Shown: positions 1-9,800 of the stretch, one piece after another | Layout of the letters: each line of letters begins with the position of its first letter | Position numbering within the stretch: position 1 is the stretch's first letter | NCBI GenBank assembly: GCA_019637095.1 | Contig: JAHBWG010000015.1 | Location: 54,004 to 118,003 of the forward strand | DNA from: Sandaracinaceae bacterium | GTDB lineage: Bacteria; Myxococcota_A; Polyangia; Polyangiales; Sandaracinaceae | DNA: 64,000 nt | Reading direction: 5' to 3' | Notes under the pieces: generated by a model | Database searches by the model: none | The model's input: the letters and a program-made list of their open reading frames with translations, nothing else | Told to the model about the DNA's origin: nothing | Position numbers and translations under genes: made by a program

Positions 1-368
1 CGGGGCGCGCGCTTGACCATCTGGAAGAAGACGGCGGCGCCGCCCATCGTCACGACGCCGTAGTCGTCGGGCCCGAGCGTCACCGGCTGCCCGAGCGCGC
101 GGAGCGCGGCGACCTCGCGCCGCTGCCCGCCCACCCAGACCGCCCCGCTCAGCGAGGGCGCGAGGCGCACCGTGTAGGCCGTCCCATCCCACGAGAGCAG
201 CGTGAGCTCGGCGTCCTCGGTGACGCCCTCGGGCAGCGGCAAGATGTGTTGATCGGTGTAGCCGAGCGTCACGTCGCGCGGCTTGTCGAGCGTCTCCTCG
301 CGCTGGATCGTACCGCCGAAGACGAGCGCGACGCGCAGACGGCGCTCCGGAGCGCGGACCTTCGCCAT
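1..368 (-). CDS. GltG/AgmX-PglI-like envelope protein (N-terminal part only)
   Basis: An uninterrupted minus-strand frame starts at the ATG at 368 and runs off the window edge, giving 122 residues. It begins MAKVRAPERRLRVALVFGGT and ends in a segment of the form VVTMGGAAVFFQMVKRAP. Beta-strand-rich N-termini closing with a 'lLFQFV.pPP'-type motif are, from memory, typical of the cytoplasmic head of AgmX/PglI (GltG, GltJ) proteins, inner-membrane components of the myxobacterial gliding and trans-envelope machinery. The membrane segment and TonB-like C-terminus would lie outside the window. It follows the 381-788 gene after a 12-bp gap, so the two are probably co-transcribed. The Glt-like operon at 16742-24812 supports the call. 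The family assignment rests on pattern recognition over one domain. Confidence 0.55.
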   Translation of the reverse strand, partial: MAKVRAPERRLRVALVFGGTIQREETLDKPRDVTLGYTDQHILPLPEGVTEDAELTLLSWDGTAYTVRLAPSLSGAVWVGGQRREVAALRALGQPVTLGPDDYGVVTMGGAAVFFQMVKRAP

Positions 369-380
369 GTCAGCACGACC

Positions 381-788
381 TCATCGCAGCGCCTTGCCTT
401 GGGCCGAGCGCGACAGCTCGGGGATGAACGAACGATGCGGCAGGCGCGGCCGGTCGAACTCGGCGCGCATGCGGTTCAGGAAGTAGAGGAGCTGCGGGGA
501 CTTCAGGCGACCCTCGAGGTCGAGCCCGCTGAACCGGTAGACCTTGACCTTCTCGCCGCCCTCCGTGCGCAGCTGCGAGTCGACGTTCTGGTCGCCCTCG
601 CCCTCGCCCTCGACGTCATCGAAGAGCGCGGCCTCGTCGCGGCCGGACGGAGGCGCGCCGCGGTCCTGCCCCATCGCGGTCGAGAACGCGCCCGACAAGA
701 GCGCGGAGAGCACCGCGAGCGAGGCGAGGCGTCGAGGCCGGCTCACCGTCCTGGCGCTCGGTTCGGCTCCCTGTCGTCGGTCCGCCAT
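381..788 (-). CDS. small exported protein upstream of the GltG-like gene
   Basis: 135 residues. A basic N-terminus is followed by a hydrophobic stretch (about residues 20-38) and a probable signal-peptidase site before QDRG. Next comes an acidic low-complexity segment (EGEGEGD) and a conserved-looking C-terminal part, LKSPQLLYFLNRMRAEFDRP..RSFIPEL. The 'LYFL.R...EF...RSF..EL' pattern is one I associate with small proteins encoded next to AgmX/PglI genes in myxobacteria. In Myxococcus the gene before gltG is gltF, so a GltF-like role is a positional hypothesis only. It lies 12 bp upstream of the GltG-like gene on the same strand. No enzyme motif is visible. Confidence 0.6.
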   Translation of the reverse strand: MADRRQGAEPSARTVSRPRRLASLAVLSALLSGAFSTAMGQDRGAPPSGRDEAALFDDVEGEGEGDQNVDSQLRTEGGEKVKVYRFSGLDLEGRLKSPQLLYFLNRMRAEFDRPRLPHRSFIPELSRSAQGKALR

Positions 789-875
789 CGCGCGCTCCTC
801 CGATTCTCGACGGAGGATGCCACAACCCGGGACGGACCGAACAGGCCTCGCGTGTCCGCGTCGATGCTCGGTGTC

Positions 876-1490
876 CTACGCGGCGCCGAGGCCGCGGGTG
901 ACGAGCGCGCCGACGTACGCCGCGAGCTCGTCCGCGTCGATCCCCGCGGGCTCGCCCGGGTAGAGGATCGTCTGCTCGATCATCGCGAGCCCCACCGCGT
1001 TGATCGTGGCGTGCACGACGAGCCGCGCGTCGGTCTCGCGGATCTCGCCGCGCGCGATGAAGGGCCCCATGAGCTCCGAGACGACGCGGCCGGTGCGCTC
1101 GACGAACAGCCGGCGCAGCTGCGGCGCGAAGCGCGGCTCGCTCAACGACAGCGACAAGACGAAGCGCACGAACAGCCGCCAGTCGGTCTCGCGGTAGAGG
1201 TAGAGGACGAGCTGCGACAGCAGCGGCGGGACCGCGCCGAGCGTCGGCGGTGGGGGGATCTCGGCGCTCGTCTCGATCAGGGTGGGGATGTGCTCGATGA
1301 GCTGCTCGACCAGCTCGTCCTTGGACGTGAAGTAGTGGTAGAGGCTCGGCTGCTTCACCCCGACGCGGCGGGCGAGCTCGCGCAGCGACGCGCCCGCGTA
1401 GCCGCGCTCCGCGAAGAGGCGCAGCGCCTCGCGGAGCACCGCCGCGTGCCGCTCGCCGATCGGCGCCTCACGCGCCCGCTCGTTGGCCAT
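876..1490 (-). CDS. TetR/AcrR-family transcriptional regulator
   Basis: 204 residues from ATG 1490. An in-frame upstream extension to 1571 is open but of poor quality and overlaps the neighbouring gene more. The N-terminal helix-turn-helix is clear: LREALRLFAERGYAGASL, then ELARRVGVKQPSLYHYFTSK (about residues 18-55), the standard TetR signature ending in 'YHYF.sKdeL'. The remaining helical part would be the ligand-binding and dimerisation domain; its ligand cannot be read. The start overlaps the end of the zinc-ribbon membrane gene (1468-1791) by 23 bp, so the two share a transcript. Two near-identical palindromes at 1816-1858, in front of that operon, are the obvious candidate operators, which suggests autorepression and possibly control of the divergent gene at 1939. 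Confidence 0.9.
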   Translation of the reverse strand: MANERAREAPIGERHAAVLREALRLFAERGYAGASLRELARRVGVKQPSLYHYFTSKDELVEQLIEHIPTLIETSAEIPPPPTLGAVPPLLSQLVLYLYRETDWRLFVRFVLSLSLSEPRFAPQLRRLFVERTGRVVSELMGPFIARGEIRETDARLVVHATINAVGLAMIEQTILYPGEPAGIDADELAAYVGALVTRGLGAA

Positions 1491-1791
1491 GGCTCGGGTG
1501 TAGCAGATGCTCCGCGCGCGCCGGCGCGGGCGCCGCGACGACGTCCGCCAGGGTGCGGCCGCACCGCGCACAGGTCGGCTCCTCGCGGAGGATCGACACC
1601 AGCGGTCCGAACGCGAAGCCGACGAGGGCCAGGAACGGGATCGCGAACAGGATGAACGGGCCGATCATCCCCGCCCCGAGCACGAGCGTCACGAAGCCCA
1701 GCGCGGTGAGCGCCAGCGCGACCCACCAGAGGCGGGAGCGGCGGGTCACGGGGGCGGTGTGCGAGCAACGCGGGCAGGTGGTCTCGGGCAT
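1468..1791 (-). CDS. small membrane protein with two zinc-ribbon halves
   Basis: 107 residues. The N-terminus has CPRC (Cys6/Cys9), two hydrophobic segments lie at about residues 22-43 and 45-66, and a second CARC pair follows near residue 75. The two CxxC pairs could form one zinc ribbon brought together across the membrane hairpin, or two half sites. AGGAG lies 7 bases before the ATG. It is the first gene of a two-gene operon with the TetR regulator and directly follows the twin palindromes. No family name can be assigned; a sensor or scaffold at the inner membrane is possible. Confidence 0.75.
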   Translation of the reverse strand: MPETTCPRCSHTAPVTRRSRLWWVALALTALGFVTLVLGAGMIGPFILFAIPFLALVGFAFGPLVSILREEPTCARCGRTLADVVAAPAPARAEHLLHPSHGQRAGA

Positions 1792-1815
1792 GGGAGGCTC
1801 CTCGTGGTTCAGATC

Positions 1816-1833
1816 GCCTATCGGGTGATAGGC
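1816..1833. promoter_or_regulatory. palindromic operator 1 (probable TetR site)
   Basis: A perfect inverted repeat, GCCTATC-GGGT-GATAGGC, with 7-bp arms and a 4-bp spacer. It lies 25 bp upstream of the minus-strand operon that starts at 1791 and contains the TetR gene. It shares its CTATC/GATAG core with the second palindrome at 1841-1858. The size and symmetry fit a TetR dimer site. Confidence 0.7.
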
Positions 1834-1840
1834 AACATGG

Positions 1841-1858
1841 ATCTATCACTCGATAGGT
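1841..1858. promoter_or_regulatory. palindromic operator 2 (probable TetR site) overlapping a -35-like box
   Basis: A second CTATC-ACTC-GATAG inverted repeat, with the outermost A/T also paired. Its centre lies 25 bp from the centre of the first palindrome. On the minus strand a TTGACC -35-like hexamer (1861-1856) overlaps its edge, so binding would block transcription toward 1791. A convincing -10 box was not found. Confidence 0.65.
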
Positions 1859-1938
1859 CAAGGCCCTCGGTGGGTTTTTCTTCGCGGCGTCGCTTGTTAG
1901 GCTCGGTGGACGAGGACCGCGCGGTCCTCCACGGCGCG

Positions 1939-4900
1939 ATGAGTGAACGAGCGGAAGCCGACGGGGAGGAGGTGACCGGCCCCGCGGTCCGCGAGCGCCC
2001 GGTCGCGCGTCGTCGCTGGCTCCGCTGGCTCGCGCGCGGAGCGCTCGCCGGGCTGGGCGGGCTCGCGCTGCTGCTCGTCGGCGCCGTCTGGTTCGTCGAG
2101 ACGGACGCCGCGCGCGGCCTCGCCGTCGACCTCGCGCGCGACGCGGGCGTCGAGCTCGACTACGACCGGCTCACGTTCGAGCCGATCGGTGGCCGGCTCG
2201 CGCTCGATGGGCTGCGGCTCGCGATGCCGGCGCGGTTCGCCGCGATCGCGCCGAGCTGGCTGACGGTCGCGCGGGTGGAGCTCTCGTGGTCGCCGTCGGC
2301 GCTCGCGGCGGGGCGCCTCCACGTCGAGCGCGCGCACGTCGAGGGGGTCGCGCTGCTGCTCGTCGCCGACGAAGAGACGGACGCGCTCTCGCTCTGGCTC
2401 GAGGGCCTGGGCCTCGACGACGCCGAGGCGGAGCCCGCGGCGCCGCTCTCCCACGCGCTCGCCGAGCTCGCGCTCCCGATGGCGCTGCGCGTCGACTCCC
2501 TCAGCGTGCGCGAGGTCCGCGTGGAGCACGTGGCGCTCGGCGCCGACGGCGCCGAGGAGCGCGCGAGCCTCGAGGGCCTCGAGCTGAGCGGCGCGCTCCG
2601 CGACGAGGGCGGCCGGCTCGCCGCGGAGCTGCGGCTGCGCTCGCCCGCGCGCGCGGAGGGCACGCGCGTGCGCTTCACCGCCGGCGAGACCGCGCTCGAG
2701 GCGGACCTCGACGTGTCGATCGACGCGGCGGTGCGCGAGGCGCGCGAGGTCGAGCTGTCCGCGGCCGTCGCGCTCACGCGCCAGACGTTCGAGGAGGCGC
2801 TGCCGCTCGCCGGCCCGATCGCGCGGCTCGGCGCCACCGCGCGCTTCGTGCCCGAGCGCGGCGAGGTCGAGCTCGCGCTGACGGAGCTCGACCTCTTCGA
2901 CGGGATCGGCGCGGCGCACCTCGCGCTCGCGCTCCCGGACGGCGCGGCGCTCCCCCGCCTCGAGGGCGGCGGCGCGAGCGTGCGGATCGACGCGCTCGCG
3001 GCGCGCCTTCCGTCGGTGCTCGGGATCGCCGCGCGCGACGCGCACCTCGACCTCGAGATCGCGCCGCTGCCCGCCGGCGCGCCCGAGGGCGCGTCGCGGC
3101 TCGCCCTGCGCGTTCGCGCGGGTGAGCTCCGCCGCGACACGGGCGCCGAGGCGATCGAGCTGACGGGGCTCGCGCTCGCGCTCGACGCCGAGCTCGACCC
3201 CGAGCGCGTGACGGCGCGCCTGCGGGCGCCGGTCGAGCGCGTGCGCGCGCGCGCCGAGGCCGGCGCGGTGGTGCTCGAGGGCGTCGCGCTCGCGCTCGAC
3301 GTACGCGACGTCGGGCTCGCGGATGCGCTGGCGGGGCGGCCGTGGTGGCGCGCGACCGGCGCGATCGAGGCGGCGCTCGACGTCCGGCGGATCCAGGCCG
3401 ACGACGGCGACGCGATGGCGGTCGAGGTCCTGGGCGCCCGCGCCGCGCTCGCCGCGAGCTTGGAGGGCCGCGCGCGCTGGACGCCGAGCGCGACGCTCAC
3501 GACCGGGGCCGTCCACGCCGCGCTCGACGCGACCACGCGCGTGACGCTCGCCCCGCTCGCGCTCAGCGCGCGCGCGCGCGACGCGACCCTCGACCTCGCG
3601 CAGCCGATGCGCGTCGAGGCGGAGCTCGGCGCCCCGCGGCTGGAGGTGCAGACGACGGCGCGCGAGCGGCTCGCGCTCGACGCGCCGCGCGTGACGGTGC
3701 GCGCCACCGTGCGCAGCCCCGAGCGCTTCGACGTGCGCGCCGACGTCCGCGCGCGCGCGTTCGACGCGAGCGCGCCGGGGCGCTCGCTGACGCTGCGCGA
3801 GCTCGCGCTCGAGCTCGGGCTCGATGAGGTCGAGCTCGACCTCGACGATCCCCTCGCGAGCCGCGCGCGCATCGCGCTGCGCGCCGGCGGCCGGAGGCTC
3901 GACGCGCACGAGGGGCCGCGGCACCTCGCGACCGACTCGCTCGGCGCCACGGTGCGCGGGCGCTGGCGCGGAGGCGAGCCGTCGTCGTTCACCGCGTCGG
4001 TCCCGCTCGGCGCCGTGCGCATCGCCGAGGACCGCGGCGCGCCGCGGACCCTGCTCGCGCCCGGCACCCTCGAGCTGACGGTGAGCGAGCTCGCGCTCGA
4101 CGCGCGCGCCCTCGCGCGCTCGCGCGTCGCGCTGAGCGCGCGAGGGCGCTTCGCGCCGCTCACGCTCGAAGCGTCGGCGCGGCTGGCCGGCGGCGCGGGC
4201 GAGGTCTCGGTCCACGCGAGCGCCACGCCGCTCCACGCGCTGCTCGCCGCGCTGCTCGGCCCGAGCGGCGTGCCCGGCGGCGTCGATCTGCACCGGAGCG
4301 GCCTCGAGCTCACCCTGCGCGGGACCTACCGCGGCCTCGACACCGACGCGCCGGTGCTCGACCACCAGCTGCGAGGTGACCTGCGAGCGCTGGAGCTCCG
4401 TCACCCCGGCGTCGAGGTCGCCCTCCCGCACGCCGGGCTCACCGTCACGCACCACGGCGCGGGCGACGCGCACCGGCTCGAGCTGCGCGCGAGCTTCGAT
4501 CGGCTCGCGATCGACGGCGAGACGCTGTCGCGCCCGATCACGATCGAGGCCACGGCGCGCGGCGACCTCGCCGCGCACGACGCCCACGTCGAGGCCACGC
4601 TCGGCGGGCCCGGCGCGCTGCGAGGGCAGCTCGTGCTCGACGCGCGCGCGCCCGCGGGCGGTGACCTCCAGATCTCGGAGCGGGTGACGCTCTCGGGCCT
4701 CGGCGCCGTCGCCGGCCTGATCCCGACGCGGATCCGCGACGCCCACCCGGTCGACCACGACGCGCTCGCGCTCGAGGTCACCGGCGAGGGCACCCTCGTC
4801 GGCTTCCTCGCGCCGGACCGGAGCGGCCCGTCACAGGCGTGGGACGGCGCGTTCCGGCATCGCGGCGAGGCGACCCTGCGCGGCGTCCGCTACCACCCCG

Positions 4901-6234
4901 AGGGGCTCACCATCGCGGCCCCCGAGGTGCGGCTGACGCTCGACTCGAGCGGGGACGACGACCACCTCTTCGCCGAGGCGACCCTGCGCGTCCCGCGCCT
5001 CGACTACGAGGACGCGACGCACCACGTCGTCGTCCACGACGGGCTCCAGCGCCTGCACGTGCGCACCGAGGGCGAGCTGACGCACGGCGGGCGCGTCGTC
5101 GTCGAGACGGACGGGCGCCTCGCGCGTGTAGAGCAAGACTTCTTGCCTGCGTACCCCATGGAGGACGTCTCGCTCGAGGCGCGCCTCTGTGTCGACGCGC
5201 TCGACTCGCTCGAGCTCGAGCGCCTCGTGCTCGACAACCCGCGCGGCGGCACGCGCCTCGAGCTGTCGAAGCGGCTCGCGCGCTCGCGCGCGGTCGATAC
5301 CGAGAGCGCATCGGGCGAGCGTCGGCGCGTGCGCGGCGGCCAGTACGTCTCGCTGCGCGGCCAGCTCGTCCAGGACCTCGCGCGCATCGACGGCTCGCCC
5401 GAGACGCTCCGCGCGCGCGGGCGCCTCGTCGCGCCGTTCTCCGCGGACTCCGGCGACGGATCGCTCTTCCGGGTCCACGCGACGGTGCGCCTCGAGGACG
5501 TGGACGTCGCGCTCCCGGAGCTCGGCCTCGCGGTCGAGGGCGTGCGCGCGAGCGTCCCCGTCGAGGAGGCGCTCGAGTGGACGGCGGAGGGCGGCTTCGC
5601 CGTCGTGCCGAACACCGAGCGCAACCCGTTCGCGCGCGTCCGCTTCCAGGACGTGCAGGCGTTCATGCGCGAGGACAGCCACGTCGAGGTCCGCCGCGTG
5701 CGCTGGCGCGACCTCGAGCTCGGCCCGATCGCCGGCAGCCTCGAGGTCGACCGCAACGTCTTCATCGTGCGCAGCGTCCGCGTCGAGCGCGGGCCCGCGC
5801 TGATCACCGGGCAGCTCGTGGTCGACTACCTGCCCGGCGCCGAGCGCCTCCAGTTCCGTGGCAACGTCACCGGCCTGCGCACCGAGGGCTCGGACGATCC
5901 GCTCGACGCGAACGCGGCGATCGTCTTCGACCCCGCGCGGCTCGAGGTCGACGGGCGCGTGCAGATCGTCCGCATCGGCGGCGCGCACCTGCGCGAGCTG
6001 CTCGACATGCTCGACCCGTTCCGCGAGAACCCCTCGCTCAACACGTTGCGGACCACGCTCGACTTCGGCTACCCCGAGCGCGTGCGCCTCGGGCTCTCGC
6101 GCGGGCTGATGTCCATGCACGTCGAGCTCGGCGGACCGCTCGGCTCGCTCCTTCAGATCGGCGAGATCCGTGGGATCGCGCTCGGTCCGTTCATGACGCG
6201 GCACGTCGCGCCGTACCTGCCTTGGGAGGACTGA
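1939..6234 (+). CDS. giant AsmA/YdbH-like intermembrane protein
   Basis: 1431 residues from ATG 1939. A basic cytoplasmic N-terminus leads to a single membrane segment (about residues 33-53). The rest is a very long periplasmic part made of repeating amphipathic beta-strands with few motifs, as in AsmA-like bridge proteins (YdbH, TamB, YhdP) that carry phospholipid between the two membranes. The C-terminal region (DALDANAAIVFDP.., then PFRENPSLNTLR and a strand-rich end) resembles the conserved end of such proteins. The next gene, 3 bp downstream, has YnbE/YdbL features, as in the E. coli ydbH-ynbE-ydbL operon, which is the main reason to prefer YdbH over TamB. It is larger than E. coli YdbH (about 880 residues). 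In-frame sequence upstream of 1939 is open but crosses the operator region. Confidence 0.7.
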   Translation: MSERAEADGEEVTGPAVRERPVARRRWLRWLARGALAGLGGLALLLVGAVWFVETDAARGLAVDLARDAGVELDYDRLTFEPIGGRLALDGLRLAMPARFAAIAPSWLTVARVELSWSPSALAAGRLHVERAHVEGVALLLVADEETDALSLWLEGLGLDDAEAEPAAPLSHALAELALPMALRVDSLSVREVRVEHVALGADGAEERASLEGLELSGALRDEGGRLAAELRLRSPARAEGTRVRFTAGETALEADLDVSIDAAVREAREVELSAAVALTRQTFEEALPLAGPIARLGATARFVPERGEVELALTELDLFDGIGAAHLALALPDGAALPRLEGGGASVRIDALAARLPSVLGIAARDAHLDLEIAPLPAGAPEGASRLALRVRAGELRRDTGAEAIELTGLALALDAELDPERVTARLRAPVERVRARAEAGAVVLEGVALALDVRDVGLADALAGRPWWRATGAIEAALDVRRIQADDGDAMAVEVLGARAALAASLEGRARWTPSATLTTGAVHAALDATTRVTLAPLALSARARDATLDLAQPMRVEAELGAPRLEVQTTARERLALDAPRVTVRATVRSPERFDVRADVRARAFDASAPGRSLTLRELALELGLDEVELDLDDPLASRARIALRAGGRRLDAHEGPRHLATDSLGATVRGRWRGGEPSSFTASVPLGAVRIAEDRGAPRTLLAPGTLELTVSELALDARALARSRVALSARGRFAPLTLEASARLAGGAGEVSVHASATPLHALLAALLGPSGVPGGVDLHRSGLELTLRGTYRGLDTDAPVLDHQLRGDLRALELRHPGVEVALPHAGLTVTHHGAGDAHRLELRASFDRLAIDGETLSRPITIEATARGDLAAHDAHVEATLGGPGALRGQLVLDARAPAGGDLQISERVTLSGLGAVAGLIPTRIRDAHPVDHDALALEVTGEGTLVGFLAPDRSGPSQAWDGAFRHRGEATLRGVRYHPEGLTIAAPEVRLTLDSSGDDDHLFAEATLRVPRLDYEDATHHVVVHDGLQRLHVRTEGELTHGGRVVVETDGRLARVEQDFLPAYPMEDVSLEARLCVDALDSLELERLVLDNPRGGTRLELSKRLARSRAVDTESASGERRRVRGGQYVSLRGQLVQDLARIDGSPETLRARGRLVAPFSADSGDGSLFRVHATVRLEDVDVALPELGLAVEGVRASVPVEEALEWTAEGGFAVVPNTERNPFARVRFQDVQAFMREDSHVEVRRVRWRDLELGPIAGSLEVDRNVFIVRSVRVERGPALITGQLVVDYLPGAERLQFRGNVTGLRTEGSDDPLDANAAIVFDPARLEVDGRVQIVRIGGAHLRELLDMLDPFRENPSLNTLRTTLDFGYPERVRLGLSRGLMSMHVELGGPLGSLLQIGEIRGIALGPFMTRHVAPYLPWED

Positions 6235-6237
6235 TCG

Positions 6238-6804
6238 ATGCCGGCCGACCTGCGCGCGCTCTCAGTCGCGCTCGCGCTCACCGCGACCGCCTGTATCCGG
6301 CCGCCCGACGTCGTGCTGCTCGACGGCAAGACCGTGCTCGAGGAGCAGGCGAGCGGGGAGCTCCACCCGCTCGAGAACGATCTGCGCGAACAGGCGATCG
6401 TGCCGCGCGGCGTCGCGCTCACTCGCGCGCAGCTCGACGAGGCGGGGACGGATCTGTCGCGCGGGACGCTGAGCAGCATCGTGCGCATCCACGGGCTCTT
6501 GCGCGCGGAGGCCGACGCGGTCGACGACCTGCTCGTGCGGCGCTGCGTCGGCGAGGCGCTGAGCGGGCTGCTCGTCGAGACCCCGCGCACCTGCGCGGGG
6601 CGCCGGCAAGAGGGCCGCGTCACCGCGATCATCCAGCGGGTGAACCGCGGGCGGCGGCAGCTCTGGCGCTACCTCCACGAGCAGCGGCCGGCGGCGAGCG
6701 AGGCCGACGTGCGGGCGACGTGGCGGCGCCATCACCTGCGCGTCGTCGTGTGCGGCGGCCAGGTGCAGGCCGACGACGGCCGCTGGGAGGTCCGCGGTTG
6801 CTGA
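6238..6804 (+). CDS. lipoprotein with YnbE-like head and YdbL (DUF1318)-like tail
   Basis: 188 residues. The signal peptide ends in a lipobox, TATAC (Cys19), followed by a short strand-forming stretch, CIRPPDVVLLDGK, comparable with the mature start of the small OM lipoprotein YnbE. Residues 103-165 contain CVGEALSGLLVE and a helical segment with a spaced 'INR...LW.YLHEQ' pattern. This lines up by eye with E. coli YdbL (RVGETLSGYL.., KEINAQRSAEYQKLAEQN). In E. coli, YdbH and YnbE form an intermembrane bridge modulated by periplasmic YdbL. Here one polypeptide next to a YdbH-like gene seems to carry both parts. Extra cysteines (103, 119, 171, 188) are unusual. The start is 3 bp after the previous stop, so the two genes form one operon. 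Confidence 0.65.
   Translation: MPADLRALSVALALTATACIRPPDVVLLDGKTVLEEQASGELHPLENDLREQAIVPRGVALTRAQLDEAGTDLSRGTLSSIVRIHGLLRAEADAVDDLLVRRCVGEALSGLLVETPRTCAGRRQEGRVTAIIQRVNRGRRQLWRYLHEQRPAASEADVRATWRRHHLRVVVCGGQVQADDGRWEVRGC
6785..6790 (+). promoter_or_regulatory. ribosome-binding site deciding a TTG start
   Basis: GGGAGG sits 7 bases before TTG 6798. No ATG or GTG in that frame gives a signal peptide directly, so this site supports TTG 6798 as the start of the propeller/TPR gene. Confidence 0.6.
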
Positions 6805-9800
6805 GCTCGCCGCCGCGCGCGCTCGCGCTCACGCTCGCGCTCCTCGGGGCGGGGTCGCACGCGCGCGCGGACGCGGGGCCGGTGCCTTCGGCGCTGCTCG
6901 CGCGGCGCGAGCTCACCGCCGGCGGCTACGATCACTTCCAGGGCCAGCTCACCCCGGACGGCTCGTCGGTCGTGTTCGCCGGCAACGCCGACAGCACGAT
7001 CGAGATCTTCACGCAGCGCATCGACCGCGGCCTGCCGCGCCGGCTCGTCGACGAGAGCGCGGACGTGCACCAGCCGCGCGTCAGCCCCGACGGCGAGCGC
7101 GTCCTCTACGTCTCGTACCGCGAGGACGCGGCCGGCGACGCGTGCATCGTGAACCGCGACGGCGGCGGCCGCCGCTGCGTCACCGGCTCGGACACCGCGA
7201 CGCTCCACGTCTTCTGGTTCCCCGACTCCCGCCACGTCGGCGTGCTCACGCGCCGAGGGATCGACGGAATCCATCAGCTCCGGCGCCACCGGGTCGACGC
7301 GCGGGGCGAGGGCGAGCTGCTCGTCGAGCGCAACATGGCCGCGCCCGCCGTCTCGCCCGACGGACGCTGGCTGGCGTACGTGCCGCTCGAGGGGGCGGCG
7401 GCCGGCGCGCGCGGCGCGCTGCGGCGCGCGTCGCGCGGGCTCGTGCTGCACCCGCTCGACGGCGGCGCGCCCGTCGCGTTCGAACCGAACCTGCCGGGCA
7501 CGAGCGCCCTGCCCGCGTTCGGGCTCGACGGCGCGCACCTCTACTTCACCCAGCACCTCAACGACACGAACTTCGACGGCGCGCTCGACGGAGACGACCA
7601 CGGCGTCCTCTTCCGCGTCCCCTTCGCGACGCGCGACGCGCGCCCCGCGCGCCCCGAGACGTACGAGCAGCTCACCAGCGGTCGCACCAACTGCCAGTAC
7701 CCCGCGCCCGCGCGCGACCGGCTCGTCGCCACCTGCGTGCGCGCCGGCTACCTCCAGATCTACGCGATGCCGCTCACCGGCCTCGTCCCCGCGGACTGGT
7801 CGGACGCCCGCCTCGAGGCCGAGATCGAGGCGAGCCGCGACCCGTGGGAGCAGCTCTTCCTGCTCCAGCGCCGGGTCGCGCGCGCGCGCGGCGGCGCGCA
7901 GCGCGCCGAGCTCTATCGACGCCTCGTCATGGGGCACCTCGCCCTGCGCGAGTACGACTCCGCCGAGGCGTACCTCGCGCCGCTCGCGCGGCTCGCCGAG
8001 GCGGGCTCGACGCTCGAGGGGTGGGTCGCGGTGCAGCGCGAGATCACCGACCACCGCCGCGAAGAGCAGCGCCTGCGCCACGGCAACCTCACCGAGGAGT
8101 TCGTCGACGCGCAGCGCGCGCGCCTGGGTCGGCTCGATGCGCTCTTCTCCTCGGAGCACGGCTCGGTCCGCCGGCTCGCGCGCCTCGCCGAGGCCGAGAT
8201 CTACCTCGTGCTCGGCGACCGCGAGGCAGCGCACACGATGTTCGACGCGATCGACGTGAGCGAGGAGCGCGACGTCTCCGTGCTGCAGGCGTGGGCGGCG
8301 CTCGCGGAGGGTCTCCTGCGCGAGGAGAACGACCGCGGCGGCTGGGGCGCGGTGCACCGCCGGCTGAGCCTGCACCCCGCCCTCTCGGAGCGCGACCGGC
8401 TCTATCACGCCCGCGCCTTCGTCGAGGCGCTGCGCGCCGGCCGCTCCGCGGAGCAGGAGCTGCCCCGGCTCGCGCGCGCCCGCGCCGACGCGCCCGACGG
8501 CTCGGAGCTCGCGCTCATGCTCGACCTCGAGGTGATCTTCGCGCGCGTCGCCGCGATCGGTGAGGACGCCGCGCTCGCCGAGCTCCATCGCCTGCGGCGC
8601 GCCGCGTCGAGCTTGCCGCGCCACCGCGCGGTGGCGATGGCCGCGATCGAGCGCGCGGCCCACCACGACTGGGGCCGCGTCCTCGACGACATCGGCCGCC
8701 GCTGGCTCGAGGCGGTTCCGTCCGCGCACCCCGAGCGCCGCTACGCCGAGGCGCTCTTCGCCGAGGTCATGCTCGAGCGCGCCTACGTCGAGCTCCGCCG
8801 CGGCGGCGACGCGCGCCGCCACTTCCTCGAGATCACCGAGCGCACCGCCTCGCTCGAGGCGCACGTCGGCTACCTCGAGGCGTCGCTGCGCGCCGGCGTC
8901 ACGCGCGACGCGCTGCGCGCCGAGTACCGCCAGCGCTTCGCCGAGGACGATCCGGTCGAGCGCTTCGCCGAGGCGTACCTCACCGGACGCGGCCTGCCGG
9001 AGATCGACGACGCCGACCGCCACGCCAGCGAGATCGAGCGCGCGCGCGCGCTGTTGCGCCCGGTCGCCGAGGCGTTGCCGCGCAGCCCCGAGGTGCACCA
9101 CCTCTACGCCTACCTCGCGCACCGCCACTACCACCGCACGGGCGACGGTGAGGCCGCCCGCGCCGCGCACCACCGCTACCACCTCGCCCTCGACCTCGCG
9201 CCCTACAACCCACGGCAGCGCGCGAACCTCCTCGTCGAGCTCGGCCTCTTGCAGGCCGCGCTCGGCAACCACCGCATCGCCCTGCGCCACTTCACCGAGC
9301 GCGACCGGCTCCCGTTCCTCGAGCCGGCGAGCGAGCTCTCGTTCCGCCTCGCGCGCGCGCGCAGCCTCTTCCACGTCGCCTCGTACGAGAGCGCGCGCGC
9401 GGAGATGGCGCGCGCCCGCGTGCTCGTCGACGAGGCGCCCTCGCTCGCGCGCTACCGCCCCGTCGTGCTCGATCGCGCCGCCCTCTACCACCACGCCTCG
9501 GGCGAGCACGAGCGCGCCGTCGAGCTCTACCGCGAGCTGATCGAAGCGACCGAAGGCGCCGCCCTCGCGGTGCGCATGAAGGCCCGCCTCGGCCTCGGCG
9601 CCGCGGCGCTCGGCGCGGGCCAGCTCGAGCTCGCCGAGCGGACCCTCGTCGAGGTCCGCGCGATGCTCGACGCCGACGAGCCCTTCCGCACCGAGGAGCG
9701 CGAGCGGCGCGCGGCCTCGCACTTCGATCGCGACGACTACCGCCCGCTGGTCGCCGGCCTGCTCGCCGAGACCCGCCGCGCCGCCGGCGACCTCGCGGGC

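Noticed and set aside
246..1655. Long open plus-strand frame opposite the Glt-partner and TetR genes
   Set aside because: Arg/Glu/Ala-biased translation with no domain, lying antisense to well-supported genes. At this GC content stop codons are rare on the other strand.
1897..4758. Very long minus-strand frame inside the AsmA-like gene
   Set aside because: Composition is almost only Arg, Glu, Ala and Val, an antisense shadow of a gene with clear sense features.
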